Made by a program: the position numbers and the translations under genes
Notes under the pieces: generated by a model
The model's database searches: none
Seen by the model: the letters and a program-made list of their open reading frames with translations, nothing else
What the model was told of the DNA's origin: nothing
Assembly (NCBI GenBank): GCA_037501455.1
Contig: CM074863.1
Location: forward strand, 62,291,501-62,355,500
DNA length: 64,000 nt
Direction of reading: 5' to 3'
DNA from: Lantana camara
Taxonomy: Eukaryota > Streptophyta > Magnoliopsida > Lamiales > Verbenaceae
In this document: positions 36,271 through 49,076 of the stretch, piece by piece
Layout: each line of letters opens with the position of its first letter
Numbering within the stretch: position 1 is the stretch's first letter

Positions 36271-37265
36271 GAACAAATCATATTTAAACATATTCGTTCA
36301 TAGGTTAATAACACAAAACTAAAACTGAATTCAAAATGCAAATGCAAAGACTCAACTAATACAACACTCGACTCCAAGAGACTCACACCGCCTAGCTCGA
36401 ACTCCAAAGCAAACCTGCAGAGCTAAAACATAAAGAGGGAGGGGTCAGTCACACTTGACTGAGCGAGGGGTTAACACACGCACGCTATACATAATATACA
36501 TAGCAAAGCACGTAAAAAGAAGATGTTCATGAAGCCGGGAGTAGTTTTTGCACGCCAAAACATTTGCCCGTGATAATATATATATAGGGTGATTTAGCAA
36601 AGCAGAACAAACGAAACTTAACTTATTTAATGCGTACATTCAAAACATGCAGACGAAGCACACATATCCAAACATGTTTTATTAGGTTAAAAGTATATCA
36701 AATTTTATCTTAATTTGAGAATCTACCCCCGTTTCACGAACTTATAACCGACAGACATAACGAAACTCGGTGGGTAGGAGCACATAGACAGACTAACCAA
36801 AACAGAACAAAACAAAACATACCAGGTAGGTGTGATGGAAGGGTTGCGCGACCCTAGCCATCCAGAAGCGGAAGAGGGGAGTGCTCAATGCTGCTCAAAC
36901 CCTCGGACTCCATCCCCCAACCTACGCTCGGGTGGGTTCCGGTACATCCCATACACAGAATTTGGGGCCCCACACATACACAGATCACGGAAATCGGAAG
37001 CTTAACCCGCTACAGACAGACAGACATATTTCATGCATATCGTACTTAGCTATCGTACGTACATATAACGCAGACTGACCTCAAAATCATCAGCAAATCA
37101 AAGCTAGCTTACATAGGCTTATACATAACTTCATACTTTCAAACTTATTGCAAAGCCAACAAAATACGCATCTTACACATATCTACATATACATAAAGCC
37201 TTATAACTCGCATGCATTCGAAAACCGGCACATTTCATTAGGGTATAACTATATCCTAACCTCAC

Positions 37266-37356
37266 CTCGAACCAAACGAAGACGAAGACAAAGCACTTGA
37301 TTCACCCCGGAATCAACTTGACGAACAAAACACCACCCCGGGTGCACCTGGACAAA
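37266..37356 (-). other. putative leader exon 2 in R5
   Basis: A 91-nt minus-strand segment between TTGCCTTCAG and TCGAG|GTGAGG; the largest exon 2 candidate here. Confidence 0.5.
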
Positions 37357-38086
37357 CTGAAGGCAAAAGACGAAACTTAGACTCAAGAATGAACCAAATA
37401 GACGCACGGCATATGTTATGCATATAAGAGATGCAATAAAGTAGGCATAACACATATTCGAATCAATTACTTGCAAACCAAGACAATACATAGCTCAACA
37501 TATTCATTTATAATCATATAACACGTTCATGCACATAAACAATTTATATTACAAGGCGGAGATACATAACAAGGTGCATTGATGCTTCGTACAAATAATT
37601 CATATTAAATAAGCAACATAAAACACATATAGCAACAAGTATATACACATACACAAGATAAAACAAGTTAGGAATGAGTTCGGAGGTGGCAAGGTGCAAG
37701 AAAAGCAGAAGGAAAGCATAAGAGATTGTTCCGAGCAAAACCGGCAAAAACTGGAAATTATTCCGAAATGGACAAGCTGTAGTAAAACGGTTATAACTTG
37801 AGTTTGAGAAATGGGAATTGAGTTTTGTTTCTTGAAACTGAAACTAGACACAAAAATCTATAAAATGGTAGGTGGCTCAAAACGTGGTTCAAAGCGAGCC
37901 GAAAATGGCGTACGTTTGAAGTTGGACGAAAGCAGAATTTCGGCGGGATGGCGACACAAATTTCAAACGATTATATCTGATAATCTAGAACGAATTTTGA
38001 GGTGATTCTAATTGGAGGATATTCTAGACTTCAAGAGGTTTCTGTAGGTTCAAAAATCAGGCAAATCCGAGTTCAAACGAGGTCAG

Positions 38087-38206
38087 CACGGCCGTGTCAA
38101 AATTGGCCTGGAAATTGACATGGTCGTGTCGGAATAAAAAAAATTCCAACTCGAGGGCTTGACACGGCCGTGTCGGAAATGAACTAGGGCCTGACACGGC
38201 CGTGTT
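38087..38206 (-). repeat. GC-rich palindrome cluster in R5
   Basis: Four copies of GACACGGCCGTGTC or variants (38087-38096, 38117-38130, 38161-38174, 38193-38206). The third is a perfect 14-bp palindrome. Confidence 0.75.
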
Positions 38207-39831
38207 GGGTCGTCTTCTCCGAAAAAAAAGAGCAGGAAAGCAAGGGGTCGACGGGGGTGGTTCCCAAACCACCCCAAACCACATTCCAATCACATAATAC
38301 ACCAAAAACACACAAATTCAAGATATATCACATATATATATCACATTAGAACATAAATAGGACTTCGAAAAGAGTCCGAACACCCAAAACACGAAACCTA
38401 TACTATTCATCAAATTCTCCAAGCTCAATAAATAAGGTGATAAAGCAAGAACCAATCGGTAGAATCGGAACACGTAAGGAGAGGATCACAAATCTTACCT
38501 TGGATCGTTGATTGGACGGACGGGGGTCGGGGTTCTTGAGCTCGAAAGGTTGGGTGGCTTTCTCTTCTCTTCTCTTTTCCCTCTTCTCCTTGCTTGAACC
38601 GATCAAAATGGGGAAGAAAATAGGGTTCGGTTCCTCTTAAGGCCAAGAAACGGGTCGGGAAAAACGGGTAGGGTCAAACGGTATCTAGTCCATTCGGATC
38701 GGATTTAAAACGGTAGGGCTAACAAACGGCTTTGAAAATATAAAGTTAATTTCATCGAATCCGAATCGTCGAAACGAACTCAATAAAGGGGTCGAAATTC
38801 GAATTCGAACTCCCGAGCTCAAGATTGCCACGAAGGCCAAAGCACCCTAATTAATTAGGTCCCTAAACTTCAATTATTGAGCATTCGAGCCCAAACAATT
38901 AATTAAATCTAAAGCGCATAAACTTAAATAAATTACACGTTGACATTTAAGGCATACAAATTACATAAATAACGAAATTAAACTCTCTCGTGACGCGTAC
39001 CTGGAAATGCCGAAGTAGCGGGATGTTTCACTTTCACTACCCAATATTGTAACCAAAAGAATCCTCACATTATTTCGAGGATCGTGATACCCTCCGTGAA
39101 CCATAATTCCCATCCTAACTCCCGTAGTATCAAAAACCGGTGAAAACCCTAGCTTATGATTCGATCATCAATAAATCCCTACTCATCTACTTTTTTATAT
39201 TCAATATTATAACCAAAACGACCCTTAAATTATTTTATGAATTTTCATGCATTTGCCAAAAACTCGATTTCATCATAGCATATTTTATAAATATTTTCGT
39301 TTCTAAAAATCACCAATTTATTTTAAACGATTAGCTTTTATTCAATAGTCGAAATTATACTTAAAACGATCCTTGAATTTTTCTCTACATTATAGTGATT
39401 TTTCCCAACTTTAAACTTTATCATGGCTTCGTTTATATAATTTTTCCTATGATTTCATCATCTTTAATATTCAATAATTTATAAACGAAAACTCTAAATA
39501 TTCCACATTTATAATCAAAACGAAGCTTGTTTTTCACCCATTCTTTCATTAATTCACTACTTCAATCTTTTACCTCTCGACTCTTGAATAAATTTTATAT
39601 TATTTTACATTTATTTTTAATCAAAATGACACCATCCATGACCACATGGTCTTCTAGAAGGATTAAACAAATGAGCATAATTTCTCCACATTTCTTAGTT
39701 AATTACCTGGCATTTGTTCAACATATTATTTAACCACATCTCCAAATTTATTACCAAGCATTTGTTAAAATATTAAGCAACGACATCTCCTATAAACTTT
39801 CATTTATTGCTTAGAAACCCCTCATGACTAC

Positions 39832-39840
39832 CTATAAATA
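39832..39840 (+). promoter_or_regulatory. TATA box of R1 3' LTR
   Basis: CTATAAATA, the counterpart of 1097-1105. Confidence 0.65.
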
Positions 39841-40863
39841 CCCCCCTCAAGCCTCATTTATACCTCACAAATCAACACACAAAAATCACTCTCTCTCTCT
39901 CCCAATTCTCACGCCATCCCCTCTCCATCTCTCTAAGGTATGTTTTTCTTTTATTATTTCATGCTTTATATAATGTTCTTAGTGTAATAATAATAGTAGC
40001 ATGTCTAGGATTAATTAAATTATGATTTAGGAATTTATTTTATGAAATATGTGCATAGTTGTTAGTTTAAATAAAATGTGAGTACATTATGGAATTTTAT
40101 TTAATTAAATGCATGAATTATGATATGATATAATGTGAATATGTATTTAAATGCTTATAATGTTGTTTGATTAAATTCATGCCTAGAGTAATTTATTTAG
40201 AATTATTTTTCATAAAAAGTTCATATATGTTACTATATTATGCTTTAATCTTATGTTATGAATATGAATGTGATAGAACATGTTACACACCCTCTTTGAA
40301 TATTCAAATAAGCTCAAGAACATGTTCATAATGTTCTTGGATGTGTGTGTGTGCATGTGTGTGCCGTGACTAGTGTGTGTATGTGTGTGAGTTTGATTTT
40401 GTGTTATAAAGTGTTTAATTCACATGAAATTGAATAGTAAATGTTTTTAATAGTAATTTTGACTTTTGGTCAACCAAAATCCAATTAATTTCGAAATTAT
40501 TCTTAAAATAATTATAAAATAGGTTTTGAAATTTTTAAAGAAATATTTTTCCAATTTTTCCAAAAAATCGGTAAACTATGTAATATTTTTCAAAAGATAA
40601 CCTACATTGTCAAATTAAACCTTGAATTTCATTTCAAATCTTACAATTAGAATTATAGTATGGTTAATAAACATTTGATTAGCTAAAGGTCCCATAAACC
40701 CTGAATTTATTAATTAATCGGGTGAATTTAGGGTTTACCGGGAAATCTTTAACGCATTACATATTATGAACCTTCTCTAATTATTTCATTATGATATTGT
40801 GTGCACTTAGTTAGTTAGGAACTAAGAACCTAGTTCTAAGTCAGTAGTAGTTATTACTTTCAG

Positions 40864-40919
40864 GCGAACATAGGATCGAAGAGTGGAATCCTCACAATTC
40901 CACTTAAATCTTGGTACCG
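40864..40919 (+). other. putative leader exon 2 in R1 3' LTR
   Basis: 56 nt, counterpart of 2128-2183; both boundaries are kept. Confidence 0.5.
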
Positions 40920-41629
40920 GTGAGGGTTTTAAATCTTTTCAACTGAAATCATGATAAAATACTTTACTTTATTTTCTTGAATTTCCTTTCAAGTTATTCT
41001 TCCCTTTATGGGAAAATAATTCTTGTTAATTATTCCAAAACATATATTTACCCGAAAGTACTTAATACTTTCTTACCGGTAAATATTCTCGTCTTGCAAG
41101 TAAAATTATTGTTTTTCCTATGGGCCCGGTGGTCTTGGTAGAAGTAGTAGTCCGGGAGGCACGGGCCAAGGTCTACTATTATACCAGCCGCCAACTAGAT
41201 CTTGGTGATGGTTTAACTGGAGGTTAGTTATTCCACACCAAGTGACGGGAAAAGGTACGTCCCTCCCAAATTCGTATATATCGTCACTAGGGGTAGCTCC
41301 CTGAGGTGACACCGGAGGAAGAAGGATGGTATTTTTGTATTTCTTTTTATTGAGTGACGACATCTTGATCAATGTCGTTACGAATAATCTTGGTTTTTAA
41401 GGAGTTAAGGTTGGAGAAGCCTAGCTTGCGGGCATTAAAATCATTTTCAAAACGGTTCATAAATTTTCTAAAAGTATAGCCTATATTCCCCCTACTCCTA
41501 TTTCAAACAAATATGAACCGGATATTATTGTCATATACTTATTTGTTATTATATAGTATATATATTTTAAACCAAGATTTTCTTGGTCAAAACACTCTCA
41601 AAATCTTACTTATAATCCTAAATCTTAAA

Positions 41630-41651
41630 CCCCCCCCCCCCCCCCCCCCCC
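41630..41651. repeat. C22 homopolymer
   Basis: Twenty-two C residues stand immediately before the conserved hairpin; the sister LTR has six (2891-2896). Confidence 0.85.
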
Positions 41652-42520
41652 GGTTACTTAGTCATTTTGACTAACCCTCCTACTCTTTTAATTTATGATT
41701 TCAGGAATCTACAGCGACGCCTTAGAGGTATCTTGAGGCTTAAAGTTGTCTCATTTCAGTTGTTTAGAGTGATAACGAGTGCATGTACATCTTTCAATAA
41801 ACACTCTCCTGTGAAGTTAGACCTATCGTTGTAATTACTTGTCCAACTTAATAATATGTGTTCCGTTATGTATTGTCCCCTTTTATTGCTCAAGTTTATT
41901 TTCTGTTGCATTTAAATTTCATACTCTGGTATTGTATAGTCTTGTCCGTTCGCCGGAGTATTTCTCGAGTGCTAGGTCTCACATCCACTCGGGAAGTACA
42001 ACGGTGCGGGGTTGTAGTGTTAAGGGGCGCTACATCCAAGCTCCATCTTTTCTCATCTATTTCAAGAGGTAAGTTCATTTTTGTGTCGTCCATGTCTTTG
42101 TGCTCACTTTGCCTTTGATTTTTGCAAGTTTTAACCCATGATTGCTTGATATATGAGTTAGAGCTTGAATAGTGAGGGTTTTTGTAGAAATTGCATGATC
42201 TAGCTTGCTTCCTTGTAATTATTTTTGGTTTGAGACATGTATTTAGTCCCTAGGACATCATATGTGATATATATGAAGTTGAATTGAGTGCTACTTGAGA
42301 ATCCATGACTTTGCCATTGTTGAACTTTGGAGCTTTTGCATGATTTGCCTTAATCTCTTCCCTTGCATGAGAGTTGCTTGTTGGTCCGATTTTATAGCTT
42401 TTCTTGCATGAGTTTTGTTTCCCTAACCTTCTTATATGTGTTTCCTTGATGCTTTTGTGGTTTGGGATGAGTTTTCATGTGTTTTGGGGAGCAAAACTTT
42501 GGATTTTCATGGCTGGAGTA

Positions 42521-42652
42521 AATCCACGGCCCTGGATTTTATGCTTTGAAAACATCCACGACCGTGGATTTGTGTGGCAGATTTGGGATGGTTTCTAGAC
42601 TGGAATCCACGGCCGTGGATTCCCTCTGTGTTAAAAATTCATGGCCCTGGAT
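42521..42652 (+). repeat. GC-rich palindrome cluster in R6
   Basis: Four copies of an ATCCACGG/CCGTGGAT dyad. The third (42602-42623) is a perfect 22-bp palindrome with arm GGAATCCACGG; the others differ by a few bases in the core. Confidence 0.8.
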
Positions 42653-43193
42653 CTCAGGGGCAGAAACTTTTGTGTTCCGTCTTCGTTTTCTTGTTCGTTT
42701 TGTTCGATTCCCTCCCCGATCTTGATCCTAATATGATGAATTCTTGTTTATGTTTATGAGATGTTTTGATATAGCTTGGTATTGCATGAATGTGATATGT
42801 TTATGATTGAGTAACGTGTCATACATGTTGCATTAAGATTTTGTATTCGTTTGACATAATTTGCTCCTTATGTGATTCGATATGTACCCTAAAGTGCATG
42901 AATGACTTTGTGCTTTGCTTACTTGACTTGCATGTAATTTCTTTGTTCTTATATGAAGTATATGCATTGTTTATGAGTTATATGACGTGTTTTATGTGAT
43001 GCATGAAGCTTGTGAAATTGTTAATGTAAAATATGTGATTTATGCATCAAAGTGATTCGGTATGAGTTCTTATGATATAAGTGCTACTTTATTGCATTCC
43101 TTAAGCATCATACGCATCCATAGGCATATGCCGAGCGTCTAAGTGGTTCATTTTGAGTCTAAGTTTACCTTGTGATCTTTTTTTTGCTTTTAG

Positions 43194-43264
43194 GTGTGCC
43201 CCGTGGTTGAAGAGGCGATTTCTTAGAAGGGTTTGTGATTTGTTTCGTCGGTGTGGTCGACAAG
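43194..43264 (+). other. putative leader exon 2 in R6
   Basis: 71 nt after TTTTTGCTTTTAG and before GACAAG|GTGAGG. Confidence 0.5.
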
Positions 43265-44521
43265 GTGAGGTTTTGTTCTTTTAGATATTACGACCTACAA
43301 CCCTAAATGTGTTTTAAGCCCGCATGCGACATATATGTATATATGTATATAGATATGTGTATGATATGTATTTTGTGGGAATTGACCCTTTTGTTATGAA
43401 ACGTTTGAAAACGCTTTTATGTATAGGTAAGCTTTATTTTTATCTCTTTGCTTTGAAAATGGGTTAGTGTGTGTGTGTGTGTGTGCTATATTTTGGCGAG
43501 ATAAGCTTTGTGTAACTGTAAGTCTAAGTTTGGGCCCCGGAGTTGTGTGGTTCGGGAGACCCAGGACGACTATTGGAGTCGCCGGTTGCAACCCCAGGAC
43601 ACTTCCCTAACGTATAAGTGTGGATGCGAAGGGTGGCCACCCTTCCATCCCATGGAGTAAGGAGGTATGTGTACATGTTTGTTTTAAGTCTTTGTGTGTT
43701 AAGTTTCGAGTTTTGTCTTGTGAAGGAGGTTGGTTGTGCACTCGTACTCGCCGAGTGATATGTGTGTGTTATGTTTCCATTTATGATTCATGAAATGGGT
43801 GAGAACTTCTAATCCTTAAAATTGGTTGATTTTGGCCTTTGGCCCTAAACCTTTTTCTATATATATGCTATCACGTGTCAAAATAATTTGGATTGCAAAA
43901 ACCACGCCCGGTTCATGAATACTCTAAGATTTGAATATGCTATGCTATGTTTTGCTCTATATTTATGTACGGGTGTGTGTGTTAGCCCCCTCACCAGTCT
44001 TTAGGACTGACCCCTCTTCGTTGTTTTCTTTTCCCCCTTTGTTTCTTGAGTTTACAGGTGCAGGTCTTCGGTTCGTGCTAGGCGGTGTCTTTTCTTTGGG
44101 TCGTTCCTGTATAGAAGAGTCTTTTGCATCCTTGCATCTTTACTTTCAGTTTTGGTACTATGTATAAATATGGTACTACGTATAAATATGTATAAGTATG
44201 GTACTATGTATAAGCATTGTATGATTTATGATTCGGACTTTGAGCTTTTGTTTTATGATTCTTTTGGCCTTGGATGGGCATATTATGTGTAAGTTTTAAT
44301 ATTGATAACATGTATGTTTGTGTATTCGTGATCCTGATGCTTCCGCATTCGTTTTGTTTTGTTGCGCGCTCTGTATAAGGGTCTAGACCGCCTAGCTAGC
44401 GTGTGGGTTTTTGTTTGTCACCCGTTCGTCGTGGTTTGATGCGTGTGCGGAGTCTCCATTTCGTTATACGTGTTGGGTTACGGTGCGGGGGATGTAGTGC
44501 CCTTCGCTCCGGGATGTTACA

Positions 44522-44713
44522 TAATAAATCAATCATCAACATCAAAGGCAAGTAATGTTTCACTTTATATAAATCCAGCAATGTGATGAGAATTCAAATG
44601 TATAGCTGTTCATGCACACATAACCAAATTGTCCTATGCCGTACAACCTAGACTGACTCAACACGACACTAGAGCTCGGTTTTACAACCTAGAGCTCTGA
44701 TACCACTTAAGGA
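44522..44713 (-). mobile_element. R7 interior stub with PBS
   Basis: Its minus-strand sequence after the LTR matches the first part of the R4 interior (PBS, GGTTG.AAAACCGAGCTC-like, GTCTAGGTTGTACGGCATAGG). R6 cuts it at 44521/44522. PBS GCTCTGATACCA (plus-strand orientation) is at 44694-44705. Confidence 0.75.
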
Positions 44714-45967
44714 TGTAGCACCCCAGACGGAGGATACCACATCCCACGCAATAGGACTCAGACTCGGTCATGAAATAGGAAGTCCATGCCTGAATCCGAA
44801 TCATAGCGAACGGGAGACCCACTCACACACTAGGCTAGGCGGATCTAACTTGACAAACTCAGAGTGTGGAAGCAATTAAAACCAACAACAATAGATAGCG
44901 GAAGCATTTAAAATAAAACATGCAAAGCAGAACCTAGTCCCGAATATTAATTCATAATCCAACATAATAAACAGCATAAGTATCATAATAATATATATTA
45001 ACGTCCAAGTACTAGCTTACTAACCCAACACAGGTTTGTATCTAAGTAGAACATAAACATAACCTACAAGTGTGAAACATAAATACATAACATAAGTAGA
45101 GTATGCCACAAATGCATCCTAACACCAACTAGACTGACAAGTGTGACACCGAAGACTCACTTCCGCCTAGCTCAAGCCAAAAGGAATCCTGCAAACTAAA
45201 ATATAAAAAGAGGTGTCAGTCAACTGACTGAGTGAGGGGGCTAACGTACACCCACAATATATATATAAAGAGCACAACACAGAATAAAAGGATAGACTCA
45301 TGAACCGAGGATAGGTGTTACATACCAAAACATTTCGAAATAACCCAAATAGATATAGATATAAGTTTAGAAACCATTTTCCAGAAAGATTCTATCCCGA
45401 TTCATAATTCCATAACAGAATAGAACACATGCTCGGCCAGTACAAGCTTCCAACCTTTACCCCTTAGGACATAAAGCAAAATCAATCCATCCTCTACTCC
45501 AATGATGGAAGAGCCACGCGTTGGCCCTAACCATCTATAATAGAAAGACTCACAAGGGGTAGCCAACCCACAAGTGCCCTCCCCGACCTTAGCCGAAGGC
45601 TCAAGATATCACGTCTCCCCTATCTCCCTGAGTCGCCTAATGATATCTCAAATGGAACTACGCACGTGGTTGGAACCCCGACGGCCCTAACCGTCCTGGG
45701 GGACCCATTACCCGTAGCTCCTTGGATCCACAACATGATAGAATAGAACATGTACCATATATGCCTCAAAAACTGGTTTTTATACATATCCCTACGCTGT
45801 GGAATTTAAGCCACGAAGGCTCCTAACCCACGTAGGACGCACACAAGGTCATAAACATATCATATCCAACACATACGTATTTATAATAAGGTATACTCGC
45901 ATACAGGGGTAGAAATCAACATGTAAAGGTCATAGGTCGCATAACTATACAAAATCCTAAACATCAC

Positions 45968-46040
45968 CTTGTGCAAGTAGAGTCTGAGAGTGTGAAGGGC
46001 CAAACACTCTAAACTTCGGGCCCATCGGCACCACCAAACT
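45968..46040 (-). other. putative leader exon 2 in R7
   Basis: 73 nt, homologous to the R4 exon 2 and bounded by CTTGTCATAG and CAAG|GTGATG. Confidence 0.52.
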
Positions 46041-46435
46041 CTATGACAAGACATATAGAAACCTAGACTTAGACTCTATATGAACCAAGTAAGAGGCACG
46101 GCGAGCATAAGCATGAATGGTATGCATTATGGAATGATGAGCATCGAGTAGGTCACATAGCATAATCCAAGTATTCATTCAAACCATGCAATTAAATGAG
46201 GTGTTTAAAGTTTGGAAATGCAATTAGAGTCATATCATAGCATATAATTCATAAATCAACTCAAACTGATTAAGCATACACGGAAAAGACAAGTATTCAC
46301 ATGAATACATTCAATTAAATGAAGTACTATCATCAAGGATTACAATTGAAGTTATATCATAACATATAATTCATAAAGCATTTCAAACGGATCAAGTAAA
46401 CACGAAAGAACATGCATAAAAGGGGCACAGAGGCT

Positions 46436-46628
46436 TGGGAACAGCCATTCCCACGCATAGCCTTGCATGGGAACGGTCCTTCCCGCAACCTCCCCAGCAA
46501 AGCTGGGAACGGCCGTTCCCAGCATAAGGCTTAAATGGGAACGGTCCTTCCCATCTTCGGTGCTGACGTCAACCCTGGCTGGGAGGGGCCGTTCCGAGCT
46601 CATGGCCTGAACGGGAACGACCATTCCA
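46436..46628 (-). repeat. GC-rich palindrome cluster in R7
   Basis: Six copies of a GGGAACGG/CCGTTCCC dyad (46436, 46468, 46502, 46535, about 46577 and 46609). The third (46502-46523) is a perfect 22-bp palindrome with arm GCTGGGAACGG. Confidence 0.8.
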
Positions 46629-47425
46629 GCCAGATGTGGGCGTCTGTCTTGTGCAGATTCAAGCAAGCTTCGGGAAGAAGACAACCATGGCCGAAAATGG
46701 CCGATTTCACACCATTTAAACCATAAAATCTCCACGAAAATCATATATATTATCACATAAATCGTGCTTATCACATAAATATCAATTTAGCTCAAGAACA
46801 GGGGTGATTTTGGCCAAAACTCATAGAACCCATTTTCATGAAAATCAAGCTTCAACCATGGCAAGATGCATCCAAACTCACTCCCTATCATACCATCAAC
46901 AACTATAGCACATATTCACCATGGAGAAACACATATTCATGCTCAAGAACTCAAGGATCCATCATATAAACCATATTCTTCAAGTTGGGCATAAATCACC
47001 ATTTTCACAAGACTTCCTCATATAAGCTCATACATTCAATTTCATGCTAAGATTCATGGATAGAAATGAAATACACATCAAGGGAAATCCGTAGCTTACC
47101 TTGGCCCTTGAAATGATGAAGAAACGAGGGAGATATGAGCTCTTGAAGGTGCGGAATGGCTTAAGTCTTCATCCTCTCTTGAAGCTTCTCTATGGCTGTC
47201 ACAATGAGGCTATTTTGAGGTTTGAAGTGAAATAAGAAAGGGGATCTAGGTTAGGGTTTCAAGCTATAAAATGAGGCTAGAGGCTTTATTAGAATCTGGG
47301 ATCAAATAAATGACTTTCGGCCCAATAGGTCAAGATTAAAAGTTTTAAGGTCTAAACGGTTTTCGAAAAATATGAAGTAAATTCCATGGGACCCAAATCA
47401 CCGAATTAAGTCCAATGGTGGTGTC

Positions 47426-47445
47426 GGAATTCGAATTCGAATTCC
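47426..47445 (-). promoter_or_regulatory. conserved U3 inverted repeat in R7
   Basis: Arms GGAATTCG and CGAATTCC around AATT. Against R2 both arms change together (C to T and G to A). Confidence 0.5.
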
Positions 47446-47746
47446 CGAGCTCGTATTGGTCTCGAACGACCCAAACTTACCTAACTTAAGTTAGACCCAA
47501 AACACACAAATAGGTCCAAGTCCTATTTAAATCCAACTCCGAAAATTAATTTAAATTCATCCAAGTTCCATTCTTAAGTTGTCATGCAAGAATTCATATT
47601 TTTCCATTTTGGATTTTAGTCAATTAAATCACATTTTCAATCCAAGTTGGAATTAAACACATAAAAAGGGAATTAAATCACATAAGTGCATAAGGTAAAC
47701 TCTCTCATGACGCATACCTGTACGATTTATTGGACGGGGCGTCACA

Positions 47747-48087
47747 ATATGCATTTTGTAATTTGATCGAATTTTCTAGAATGGATAAATGTATGACCAT
47801 GATTATGATCATACAATTAGGTTTATGTACGAATTTTCGGGAATAGGTTTTTATGCTAGTTGAACCCGTTATGTGGCTCAAATTGTTACTGACTAGTATG
47901 TTATGCTTCCGTATTTGTCATTCATCTTTGTTCTTTATGATTGAGTTGCATTGGTGTAGTTCCCGCCTAGCCTTATGAGTGTGTGAGTCCCCGTTCGCCG
48001 TGACTTAGCTCGGATATGGATTGTCCATTTCATATTCAGGTCTGGTCTCGGTGCGGGGGATGTGGTACCTTGCGCTCGGGTGCTACA
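47747..48087 (+). mobile_element. R8 5' LTR, 3'-terminal 341 bp
   Basis: It matches 54529-54869 with 17 mismatches counted by eye (5%) and no indel. The rest lies beyond R7, outside the window. Confidence 0.88.
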
Positions 48088-48095
48088 TCCTTAAA

Positions 48096-48107
48096 TGGTA
48101 TCAAAGC
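48096..48107 (+). promoter_or_regulatory. R8 primer-binding site
   Basis: TGGTATCAAAGC, 8 nt inside the LTR; G-to-A at the tenth base of the canonical site. Confidence 0.75.
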
Positions 48108-48989
48108 CCGATTGCAAAACCGGTGTTCTAGTGTCTTGATTGAGTCAGTCTAGGTCGTGCGCCTTAGGAACTACGTAACAATGTGTGCATTGCATTGATC
48201 TTGAATATGAATTGCCTTCCTTTTGAATTTTGTTGACTTATATGTTGCATTCCTGCATTGGATTAGTGTTTTTTGTGTTAAATACGTGCCATGGGCATGC
48301 ACTAATCGCATGCATATATCTTTGAAATGAGTTATGATTTATAGGTTATGAAGATAATATCAAACCACGGCCAAGTTCTACGATAACAACGATCTATTGC
48401 AAGTTCTTTCTCTGGCATGGAAGATGGGAAGGATGCACCGGGGAAGAAAATAGAGAATTCGAGATGTGAGGCCTTCCTAGATGGAGATAGAGTTCAAAGG
48501 TTAGGATTTGGAATGGGAGGTTCGAATTTAGAGATGCAGTGGTAGAAGGACACATGGTGAAATGAGGATTGATCGTGCGATGGTTATGACTTAGAAGATC
48601 GACATACACGGCTCTAGTACATGAGGTGCCTTAATTGGATTCAACGGGATCGTTTAACCTAAGGAACAAAGTGAATGAACCTTGAAGGTAATTTGGTTCA
48701 GGGGTCGGACCATTGAAGAGGTGCCGAGGATAGAGAGGAGTCAAAGTAAAATGAGTCCTCTAGGAGTTATGCACCAAGGGTCGACAAAGAAGGATTTCTA
48801 ACTATGCCTAGTGATTAGAAATCGAGTTTGTGGAAGCTAAGACCGGGAAGAGTTGGATTTGAGTGCTCTGGATTTCGATTAAGATGGAAAACGAGTCTGG
48901 AGGGGAGTAGAGAAAGGCAAGTAACTGGGAAAATACAAATTTAGAGAAGGTGGCGATATTGAGGATGGGATTTGAGTTCGTTTTTTTTC

Positions 48990-49076
48990 CAAATCCAAGC
49001 TGAATTGTCGTGTTGTGAGGTTGAATTGGAAGATATGGAGCAACAAATGGAAACGATGAAGAAAGGCGAAGACTAG
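48990..49076 (+). pseudogene. coiled-coil ORF remnant in R8
   Basis: The frame reads QIQAELSCCEVELEDMEQQM and on to TAG. R10 has QIQAKLSCCEVQLRDMKQQL at 61296, in the same relative place. An extra T in the preceding T8 run breaks the upstream frame, which otherwise continues to resemble R10. Confidence 0.45.

Larger units (their letters stand above)
35871..39030 (-). mobile_element. R5: LTR (3160 bp) joining R1 gag to R1 3' LTR
   Basis: Plus-strand ends TGTAGCGCCCC and GATGTTTCA. On the minus strand: donor CAAG|GTAAGA (intron base 38498), palindrome cluster, exon 2 (37266-37356), dyad TCAGTCA/TGACTGA (36445-36462), acceptor CTGCAG at 36415-36416, then GCTAGGCGG. Flanks GCTTC and CTTTC do not match as a target duplication. 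Left of it is gag, right of it the middle of an LTR, so it probably results from recombination between two insertions. Confidence 0.85.
39031..42034 (+). mobile_element. R1 3' LTR, 5'-truncated
   Basis: It matches 295-3278 and ends CGCTACA. The U3 part corresponding to positions before 295 was lost at the R5 junction. TATA box 39832-39840, donor AAG|GTATGT at 39938, exon 2 40864-40919, hairpin 41658-41674, acceptor TTTCAG at 41704. A C22 run at 41630-41651 replaces the C6 of the 5' LTR. Confidence 0.88.
42035..44521 (+). mobile_element. R6: LTR fragment lacking its U3
   Basis: It begins within a leader (AAGCTCCATC...CAAGAG|GTAAGT, donor at 42069) and ends GGGATGTTACA. R1 apparently inserted near the end of its exon 1, leaving the left part outside the window. 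It carries a palindrome cluster (42521-42652), exon 2 (43194-43264), hairpin CAGTC/GACTG (43995-44009) and acceptor TTTACAG or TGCAG (44057/44063), then GCTAGGCGG. A (GT)n run lies near 43465. Confidence 0.78.
44714..47746 (-). mobile_element. R7 5' LTR (3033 bp)
   Basis: Plus-strand ends TGTAGCACCCC and GGGGCGTCACA. On the minus strand: U3 dyad (47426-47445), donor CCAAG|GTAAGC (intron base 47099), palindrome cluster, exon 2 (45968-46040), dyad TCAGTCA/TGACTGA (45216-45231), acceptor TTTGCAG at 45189-45190, then GCTAGGCGG. From exon 2 onward it is close to R4; upstream it is unrelated by eye. It interrupts the R8 5' LTR. Confidence 0.85.

Noticed and set aside
46352..46774. 140-codon minus-strand ORF in R7 LTR
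   Set aside because: Most of it is translation of the GGGAACGG palindrome cluster; inside an LTR and without recognisable motif.
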